From positions 96,152,707 through 96,216,706 of the forward strand of contig CP136067.1 of the NCBI GenBank assembly GCA_032622095.1: a stretch of DNA of 64,000 nucleotides, given 5' to 3'. A program made the position numbers and the translations under genes. The DNA comes from Siphonodentalium dalli (taxonomy: Eukaryota; Mollusca; Scaphopoda; Gadilida; Siphonodentaliidae). Positions 56,859 to 64,000 of the stretch are shown piece after piece (positions within the stretch are counted from its first letter, which is position 1; each line of letters starts with the position of its first letter). A model generated the notes under the pieces. That model was not told the origin of the DNA and ran no database searches. It worked only from the letters and a program-made list of their open reading frames with translations.

Positions 56859-57657
56859 CAGAGGTGGACTGGGCCAAAAAATCGGCCTGGGAAATGAATA
56901 TAATACTGGCCCATCTGCAAAAGGCAGTTGCCGAGGTGCCGAGTGGAGGAGGGTCTCTGTTCGGGGGGTGTCCACCTTGGAATTCCAACTGCACCCCCCC
57001 CCCCCCTCTTGAATCAAAATCAGACCAAATACATGTTTTTGCATAATTCCATTGCACCCCCCCCCCCCCCCCTTGCACCTCAGTGCTCTGGCCTAATATC
57101 CTATAAATTCATCAACCATGGTTCTATATATTCCCGGTATGAGACCATTCAGTTATTTTTACCTGAAAAATTGCATAAATTCTTACATCTAGCGGTCTAA
57201 CCTCAGACAAATGCACACGGCTACAGACAAGAGACCAGGACACCGGGCTGTCCATGGTTGTTTGGCCCCGGGGTGAGAAAATTTTGAAAACTATACAAGA
57301 AAATCGCTAATCCTAGGTACTAGTAGCATCTAGACTGGCCTCAATTTTTGGGGGATTTACAGCTGGGAGTTACCGTTAATATCTCGAGATTAACGGGGTC
57401 TTTACGTGGTGTTATATGATGCTGACAAGTTCATTTAATGACAAAATTATGATTAGCCAGTTAGGCTGGTTAAACAACACATGTGGCGGCCCACATCAGT
57501 TTCATTTGCGGCCCAACTACATATACCCCCCCCCCCCCCAAACTGTAAAAAAAAACCTCAGATTCTCGCTTGATAGAAAATCACGTGGAATCAGAATTTT
57601 CCGGCCTCCGGCCCATCGGGAATTTACCTGGTCTCCCAATCGGCCAATCCACCTCTG
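56859..57657. mobile_element. Non-autonomous hAT element with perfect 8-bp target duplication
   Basis: The ends CAGAGGTGGACTGGGCC and the inverted CGGCCAATCCACCTCTG are flanked by TACATGTA at 56851-56858 and 57658-57665. The interior has C runs near 56995, 57057 and 57528 and no transposase motif. Overlapping open frames at 56818-57200 and 57416-57709 come from these low-complexity tracts. The 799-bp length and CAGAGGTGG end are typical of hAT derivatives. Confidence 0.92.
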
Positions 57658-57712
57658 TACATGTAGGTATCAGAGAGTTACTAGTAGTTATCTTGTCTTC
57701 TGGATTTGATAG

Positions 57713-58006
57713 ACATTATTTTATTTAGCTACCGGTACTATATGTCCCTCAGTGAACATACTTTTGAGTTATCTGAAATTCTGTACCATTCTTCATCAAA
57801 TCTGCAGTCCGCTTAGGTACAACATAGATCATGGGCATTTTAATCAATAATCTATATACATGTAGAGTCCAATATAGATTATGTTTCCGGTAGCCGTCAT
57901 GTCCGAGCAATACTAATATTGTTTTGTTGCTTCAGAAGTTTTGATTAAGTGTAAACATTAAATATAACTTTCAAATCATTTATTTATTTATTCATTTATT
58001 TTTCAG
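57713..58006. other. No feature except the acceptor region of the next exon
   Basis: Ends in a T-rich 'tttatttattcatttatttt' tract and 'tttcag' at 58001-58006. Confidence 0.4.
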
Positions 58007-58447
58007 GCTGTGTTAGATGTTATATGTGGCAACTGTATCACAGATCATGAATTTGAAGAACAATGAGTTGGATGTGGCTAACTTTATGGGACATGATATA
58101 CGCACTCACAGAGAATATTACAGACTGCCGGAAAAGACCCTACAACTATGTAAATACAGTAAACTGCTTCGAGTGGTAGCGAAGGGGAATGTGCACAAGT
58201 ATCAGGGCAAATCTTTGGATGAAATAGAAATGGATGCTGATTCAGAAGTTGGTAAGTAACTTTAGTTGTTATACATACACATTATCAATAAGTATAGTGA
58301 TATGGTCTGCCATATCACGTCGAGTTGAAGTCAGATCTGTATCAAACGAGCTGTTTTTGGCAGTGAGGTTGAACTTGATACAGCAATCTTATCTCAATGA
58401 GACGCGATACTGCGATACTTATCACTACCCTGTATAGATAAAGCGTT

Positions 58448-58862
58448 TATTATATGACTACTGGCGTTCTGAGTTGCCAAAAGTTCAATGAAAAATGAGA
58501 CTTTTCTCCCAACTTACTGGTAGGTGTAGGTCGATTGATATTCTGAGACTTCGACGATCAGCAAATAATAATTCCTCAAAGGTAATAGCTTGCGGATTGC
58601 TATAACAAAAGAATATTCATGATATGGTTCAATTAATTACTAAATGAACATCTTTTAGTTCAGATCGTAACATATTTAGGCCTAGAAACGAATGAATCGA
58701 TTTCTCGCTTCATTCAGTACATGATGTTTACAAAATGACGACATCGATGACATGCTGAGTAGCATAAGAAATCGGAGAAAAAAACACTCTTGTTTTCTAA
58801 TAGAAAAACTAGAACGCGTTTAAGCAAGATACGCGGAGAGAAAACTATAGTCATATAATAAA
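58448..58862. mobile_element. Possible inverted-repeat element within the intron
   Basis: 'ttattatatgacta' (58448) and 'tagtcatataataa' (58848) are perfect 14-base inverted ends, with 'gcgttct' / 'agaacgcg' further inside. 'aactt.agttgttatac' occurs on both sides (58259 and 58863), so a local duplication may also be present. Confidence 0.45.
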
Positions 58863-59093
58863 TAACTTCAGTTGTTATACAGTCACTTGAAAGATATTGG
58901 TTTAAATTGTTACTGGATTATTTCTAGATTTTTAAGACCTTAATTAAAACAGCAAACTAATTTATCAGAATATTAATTCTATTAGTTTCTGACATATGCC
59001 CCTTTAAGTTTATAACTTGGGTCAGAATAAGGCGCATGCTTTCTCTTAATCAGGTACACTCGTAAACTATTGGGCCTATATCAACAAAATTTG

Positions 59094-59366
59094 CTATCTA
59101 AGGTATTTTGGGACTGGAAGGGTATAATTTGGGAATGCTGTCAAGATAATTTGCCCTTCCGATGTTCCTGTGACCTTGTGTATGACCAAGTGACTTTTAA
59201 CTGTCTCAGGAACTACATTGCCCATAGAGATTAAGTTTGGTATATAGAGGTATTTTGGGGTGGGCAGTAACCTCATCATGTCTGTCTGCCCATCCTTCCA
59301 TACAGGTACCCACAAATTACCTTTAACTTTATCTTGGAATCGATAATATATTTGGATAGACTTCAC
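59094..59366 (-). repeat. Mollusc-type dispersed intronic repeat
   Basis: 'aggtattttgggactggaag', 'gaccttgtgtatgaccaagt', 'gagattaagtttggtatata' and 'ctgtctgcccatccttcc' match the general layout of the family seen at 20175-20365. An open frame across it is a by-product. Confidence 0.5.
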
Positions 59367-59510
59367 TTTTTGTATGCACTGTACAGAGTCATACTGCCCC
59401 TATCATATGACCTTGATGACATGAAATCTACCGCGGAGTCAGCGGGCACATAGCTAGTATACTTATATTATGAAGAAGTGTTTGTCCTTTGTCTGTCATG
59501 CTTTGATGGT

Positions 59511-59513
59511 ATC

Positions 59514-59557
<44 letters not shown>

Positions 59558-59930
59558 TTCGGTACGCGGGATTCAGGGTGTTTTGAAGCCGTACGCGGGA
59601 TTCATACCCCCGAATTAACTGGTATTCAGGTTCAAGCAAAACATATTGGACGTAGGTTTTGATGGCGCAAAATAATATTTTTGTGCTAGTTATCTGTATG
59701 AATGCTGAATGAGTGGGTAGAATAGCTTCTTGGGCATATTCGACCACTATGCCATCATAAAGTATCATTAATCGTATCATAACGCCCATAATGTGACACC
59801 GGCGTCAATTTGTATGTCATTTATCGCATATTATTTCTTAACATGTATTCAGGATTCACCCCCCCCCCCCCCCAAAATTAACTGGTATTCAGGATTCAGG
59901 GGGAGGGGGGTGACACCCTCTTATATCACC
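59511..59930. mobile_element. TA-flanked MITE, inverted second copy, with a 43-base C run
   Basis: Reverse-orientation copy of 56085-56536: 'ggtatcaccc', 'ggtacgcgggattcagggtg', 'gaattaactggtattcaggt', 'gggcatattcgacca' and 'gtatcattaatcgtatcata' all align. The C tract at 59515-59557 is 43 bases here but 7 in the other copy. A second C run lies near 59859-59873. The minus strand therefore reads as poly-glycine, which is not a gene. Confidence 0.9.
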
Positions 59931-60692
59931 TCTGTTATTAAATTAATCCAATTTTGGACTACATGCTGGTACACGATCTCAAAACATTGGCATCAATTTC
60001 CTCACTAGCAGATGGGCATAGCCTAAATAAAGTAAATATAGCCAGAGAATTCTGGACTGTTATATTTATGGGCACAACAAATTTTCTATATTCAGCCCAA
60101 TTACATTGCCAGGTACCCGGTAACCTAATCAATATTGGGCAGTAAACAACATTGTGACCAACATTGGGTCAAATTTCTGACAAGCTAAGCTTTTGCATTG
60201 GCTGTTTCATAGCTCAGTGCATATGTGTTAAGTCAGTAAAGTGATCAATCAACGCACATTTCTCTATTAGAGGGCATTCAGGGTGCGCAGTTGTCATCAG
60301 AATGTAAAATTACCTCTTTGATAAATTGACAGAATTTGGTGATGCAGAACAATCAGAAGATATACAAGACATACATGTGCAATCACAAGAAATACAGACG
60401 TCTTCTACAAAACAAAGAACTAATGACGTCACACATGCCGCTTCTTCAGAACAACCAAAATAAAGACGGAGAAAATCAACCATCCGGAACAAATGGACTG
60501 ATGAACAAAAGGCTGCTATCCATATTTAAAGCATCTAGGAAAGTATTTCACTTGTAATAGCCTACCAGGGAAATTTCAATGTCTGGAGCCTATGAGGAAG
60601 GCTCCTGTCCTTAGTGCTTGACCCTGGGACCAGATTAAGTTTTTCATAAAAAACAATAAGTAAATTGTATGTCCACAGCAAGGAAACTTAAC

Positions 60693-60779
60693 CACAGGTC
60701 CCCGGAAAAAAAATTGACCCCACCCCCAATAATACTTCATTCTATAGAGTGGGGTCAATTTTTGTTCTGGGGACCTGTG
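60693..60779. repeat. 87-bp hairpin (small palindromic element)
   Basis: 'cacaggtccccggaaaaaaa' 'attgacccca' pairs with 'tggggtcaatttttgttctg' 'gggacctgtg'; the loop is 'aataatacttcattctatag'. Single copy in the window. Confidence 0.8.
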
Positions 60780-60833
60780 CTTTCAACCTGTAAGACGAGT
60801 ATACCGGTCAGAACCTTAGGCTTAAAAAATAAC

Positions 60834-61871
60834 CTTTTTATGTTTACCCATACCACAGTATGGTAAACATAGTGTCGTTGTCTGGATTGACCACTCGTCG
60901 TTCGTCCGTCCGTCTGTCCATCCATAGACACTTTACGCATAATGTGATAACTGAAACATTTCCAATCTTATCGCAACCAATTATGGTATGTGAGTTTCCC
61001 AGCCTCAAATACAGATCAATTTCGAATATGGGTTTGATCCGACTAGTTTTCACTGAGTTGTGGCCCTTTTAAAAAAAAAATATTCACTCTTAAAAAAAAT
61101 AAAAAATATTTAGATTGATTTTCTTGCTCCACTACCAAAAACAAAAAAATTAATAAATAGAAAATATATAATAAAATATTTATTTTTTTTAAATAATTAA
61201 CCACACCAAATTTGTTTAAATCGGTCCAAAATCTTGTGTTATGTACTGGTAAATTTGTTTGGAGCGACATTAAATCCAATTCACCAATTCCATCCCATAC
61301 CTTTGGACTACTTAGCTAGTGATAAGGCTATGTTATTTTCTGATGTCTCTTATGCCAATTTATGTGCAAATAATCTGATAAAGAAAGCTATGGTATCTAA
61401 TTTAAAATAAAGATTCAACAATAAACATCACATGATATTAACAGTAGACTCGGATATCTGTGCTGTAGAGTGATATCTTCAGATGTCTGAGGTCATTATA
61501 ATTGTTATTGGTTTAATAGAGAGGTCAGTGTTCAACATAAACAATTCCTGTGATTTGTTGACGGCTCTGCTATATAATTGATATTAATGGGTCAGCAGTG
61601 AGGTGGCTAACCTGTATACTATATTGTTGGTATAATTTGATACAGTATTATTGTAAACTTAAATTGGACTCTCTTAACCCGAAGATTCCATGTCCAGGTC
61701 ACCTTTCACATCTAACCCGAGGTTGGGGTGGTTTAGCTGTACCAATGCATTCTCTTATTAAAATGCGAGTGACCCATAAATTCCAATAATTTGTGTTATG
61801 TACATTCTCTATAATAGTACATAACAGTATACTCTATAATTCAACACCAAAACTCCGATCATAGTAATTTA
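60834..61871 (-). repeat. Dispersed repeat, inverted partner of 6185-7070
   Basis: Aligns in reverse to 6185-7070 from 'ttttatgtttacccataccac' sequence through 'ttcgtccgtccgtctgtcca', 'agttgtggcccttt', 'aaatccaattcaccaattcc', 'tatgtacattctctataata' and 'ctctataattcaacaccaaa'. It is cut off by the assembly gap at 61872. Confidence 0.85.
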
Positions 61872-61971
61872 NNNNNNNNNNNNNNNNNNNNNNNNNNNNN
61901 NNNNNNNNNNNNNNNNNNNNNNNNNNNNNNNNNNNNNNNNNNNNNNNNNNNNNNNNNNNNNNNNNNNNNNN
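61872..61971. other. Assembly gap of 100 N
   Basis: Exactly 100 undefined bases, a conventional placeholder for a gap of unknown size. It falls at the end of one repeat and shortly before another, so the join was probably made across repeats. Confidence 0.99.
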
Positions 61972-62033
61972 TCCGCACAGTCTACATGCTTCATTTATGC
62001 TTATTATGGCTCTTAGATCCCAGTCAATTATCC

Positions 62034-62813
62034 TTAACTGGTTCTGTGCTGAAAGCCCATATTTGGACCCCTATGTAAGAGTGCTGGAAGCCCAGATATG
62101 GGCTTTGGCAATGACTCTGTCTTGTTTAGTCAACTCTTGTTTATTTTAATCATTTAAATAACGTTTGTCAGGTAATATTTCAGAAATATTGTTACATATA
62201 TAATTAAATTGCGACATTGTGAAGTTTGAATGGATGCCGACCAATAAAATTGTCAGAAAAGGTACTTATATCGCGAAAAGTTTGAGAAAAATTACAAATG
62301 TTTTGCCCTAAGGGCGGCCGACAACCAAGCTCATAACCATAACCTAATCAGACATCCAGGCTCATATCGATAACCTACTTTGACAAACAGACAACCAGGC
62401 TCATAACCATAGCCTAATGAGACATCCAGGCCCATAACCATTGCCTAATGAGACATCCAGACTCATAATCATTGCCTAATGAGACATCCAGACCCAAAAT
62501 CATAGTCTAATGAGACATCAAGGCTCATAACCATTGCCTAATGAGACATTCAGGCCCGTAGGCATAGCCATAGCCTAATGAGACATCCAGACTCATAACC
62601 ATAGCCTATTGAGACATCCAAGCTCATAACCATAGCCTAGTGAGACATCCAGGCTCACAACATAATCACAAATGCATATATTTGGGGGGTAAAATTTGAG
62701 AAAAGAGTGCAAATTATCAACTCCGAGCATAAAATTCAATAATTTCTGTTTGTTGAAATATATATACGCATTTTATTACGTGTATGTAGGATATTTAGCA
62801 GCGAACCAGTTAA
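62034..62813. mobile_element. TTAA-bounded element with internal 31-bp minisatellite (copy 2, inverted)
   Basis: TTAA at 62034-62037 and 62810-62813. It aligns in reverse to 38668-39409: 'gaaagcccatatttggaccc', 'cttgtttagtcaactcttgt', 'gccctaagggcggccgacaa', then the array (62330-62660, 'cctaatgagacatccaggct' units), then 'ttttattacgtgtatgtagg'. The array has about 10-11 units here and differs in unit order from copy 1. Confidence 0.85.
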
Positions 62814-62884
62814 TGACCAACAAATTTGAATGTTTACTGAATTTTAGTCATTTTTCAACTAGAATACAGCAGGTTCTTATTGGT

Positions 62885-63646
62885 GTTCGGAGCACATGCA
62901 CATGTGTACACACCAGCATTGTGAGGACAATTTGGTTTATGAGGACATTTCTCCTTAATGAAGTCGTCGAAATTGTTTAAAAGTTCTAGTCAATAACAGT
63001 CTCTTTCGGGAAGGTGTTCATTGAATATTGATAATTAGTCATTTAAGGACCTAAATTAGATTATGCTGAATACATAAGGCTGTTTAAAGGATCAATTGAA
63101 TTGAAATAATCTGTGTGTATATCAATTTCTGATAACATGTGGTTTCAACGTGGTCCTGACCTGTTGTTTCTGACGTCAGTGCCGGACTTCCTTATTTGGT
63201 AAACTTGAATTGTCGCACATGCAGCTAAGTATTTTCACTGCCCATTCTATATTGATAAAACATGGGGAATTGCAGGAAAGTTGATTTTGACTAAAGAGCA
63301 GGTTACCTCAATAGAGTGAAAGAAATAATTCATATCTATCAATCAGAAAGGTTCTATCAGAACTTATTTAAGTGGCGAGCATTACGGTAGTGGTCATGTC
63401 ATTGCCTGTCATGATTGCTACATTGTCATTGACACTTACTTTTAGTTAAAAGAAATCTTTCACCTAGATTTTACAACTAGGTCAGGTGCTTAAGTGCTAA
63501 ATGAGCTGGATTAAAATACAAACTACTTCTCAAATGGAAATACACAATCAATCAGAATGTGGTTTTAAGATCTTCGTGAAATAAAAAAAAATTGTCCTCA
63601 CAATGTTGGTGTGCAATTTGTGCATGTCCTCCCAATTCCATGCATA
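62885..63646. mobile_element. Possible element with GGACAT/CACACC inverted ends
   Basis: 'gtgtacacaccagcattgtg' 'aggacaattt' at 62905 and 'aattgtcctcacaatgttgg' 'tgtgcaa' at 63593 are inverted relative to each other, with ~650 bp between. The interior (63000-63590) has no recognisable coding. This could be a full copy of the family whose single ends appear at 52308, 55430 and 56610. Confidence 0.55.
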
Positions 63647-64000
63647 CAAATGCAGATTTGAAATATTCTGAACTTGTCTGATAATTGTTAACACAAAGAT
63701 GACACAAATAAACTAAATCCATGCTAATCATGAGTACACCCACAAGACGCTCTGTGTCGCTGACACATCTTCAAAGAATACCTCAATTGTCAAAAATTGT
63801 CTGGTGGCTGGGTGTCGTCGAATCAACCCGCACATATTCACTTGTGTTGGATGAGGGGGCGGTGGGAATTATATTCCACGAAGCGAATATATTTCGAGAT
63901 GAATTATCAGTTTGAAAGAAACAATGGACAATTGGAAACAGAAAAGGAAAGATTAAATTCCCATACATGTATGTAATAATGAATGAAATTTGCTAGCTTA
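63647..64000. other. No recognisable feature
   Basis: Short open frames of about 60 codons on both strands (63721-63968) have no domain or splice support. Confidence 0.4.

Larger units (their letters stand above)
55209..57712. repeat. ~510-bp tandem duplication, second copy broken by three insertions
   Basis: Copy 1 is 55209-55717 and copy 2 is 55718-57712. Both run 'gtctcatcttggatcaaaat', 'gaacgggaacggacgg', 'acataacatcgctaaatgtg', 'cgtctcattcattctacag', 'ttttgcccggc', 'cgctcacagtctag', 'cttgtcttctggatt', 'gatagac'. Removing about 225 bp near 55760-55985, the MITE at 56085-56536 and the hAT-like element at 56859-57657 (with one target copy) leaves ~510 bp, equal to copy 1. Confidence 0.9.
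58017..60621 (+). pseudogene. Tyrosine-recombinase-like gene fragment, disrupted
   Basis: Exon 58017-58251 encodes VATVSQIMNLKNNELD and then GHDIRTHREYYRLP. This resembles the final catalytic segment of tyrosine recombinases (GH...Y), as in a family of uncharacterised, Crypton-related animal proteins (from memory). Its donor is GTT G|gtaagt. A second exon after 'ggtgatgcag' (or 'ttgacag', same frame) near 60345 joins in phase and continues EDIQDIHVQSQE, then a TAA near 60462, then WTDEQKAAI. A frameshift near 60525 is needed to reach HLGKYF, LPGKFQC and the stop at 60619-60621. The W..E.KAA and PGK..C strings are the usual tail of that family. One nonsense codon and one frameshift make it a pseudogene. 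A TAG just left of 58017 leaves the 5' splice site uncertain. The intron carries a MITE at 59511-59930. Confidence 0.6.

Noticed and set aside
56818..57200. Overlapping open frames rich in Pro and Gly
   Set aside because: They lie over the C runs of a non-autonomous hAT element, on both strands, without any domain.
59496..59789. Minus-strand protein with a poly-glycine run
   Set aside because: The glycine run is the 43-base C tract of a MITE. The rest is the same non-coding element found at 56085-56536.

Overview
This is a eukaryotic, AT-rich, intron- and repeat-dominated animal genomic window, most likely from a marine mollusc, probably a bivalve. The evidence is the density of short palindromic DNA transposon derivatives and minisatellites, a tRNA-derived SINE next to a decayed LINE tail, and a dispersed repeat reading 'ccataactctg ... 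accaaatttcattgatatc ... gacggacagac', a type I associate with bivalve introns (inference from memory, no search run). Nothing suggests bacterial, viral or organellar DNA. A 100-base run of N at 61872-61971 is a scaffold gap.

Protein-coding content is low. The best host gene is on the minus strand. Exon Y (34095-34291) has consensus splice edges and can be joined in phase to either of two near-duplicate 109-nt exons, X1 (35560-35668) and X2 (37359-37467). The exon phase forbids using both together, so they look like alternative first or mutually exclusive exons. Other protein remnants come from mobile or mobile-like genes. One is a complete hAT element with a perfect 8-bp target duplication and an internally deleted transposase gene (25036-26561). 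Another is a disrupted tyrosine-recombinase-like gene fragment (58017-60621). The third is the C-terminal end of a LINE reverse transcriptase (44815-45140). A CCAAT-rich putative promoter with a non-coding first exon sits at 52490-52729 on the plus strand.

The rest is organised by a few repeat families. Family A (14 copies) is a TA-flanked palindrome with arms of about 105 bp starting CAGTAATGCCCTAA. Family B carries a pair of 69-bp hairpins starting GCCAATGCATTCTC inside TTAA-flanked, piggyBac-like ends, and in one case inside quite different ends. Family C (11 copies) is a double-hairpin element with ends CAAGCCTTGAAATAGTGTG. Family D is a 440-bp foldback with CATAGAGATCATATTCCA ends. There are also single examples of long palindromes.

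Tandem arrays are plentiful: 25 bp (4727-5370), 32 bp (5453-5863), 26 bp degenerate (9105-9640), 121 bp with an alternating dimer (10025-10870), 31 bp in about 64 copies (16802-18774), 28 bp (29190-29990), 31 bp (38816-39126 with an inverted copy at 62330-62660), 30 bp palindromic (48151-48460) and 29 bp (49540-50470). Several arrays lie inside TTAA-bounded elements, so they appear to have moved as transposon cargo.

Several local duplications hold pairs of empty and occupied insertion sites that fix the ends and order of insertions, notably 55209-57712 and 31595-33030. I found no CRISPR array, rRNA or functional tRNA. I see no clearly new multi-gene system. The most unusual signals are the hairpin module shared between unrelated transposon ends, the minisatellite-bearing TTAA elements, and the alternative exon pair.
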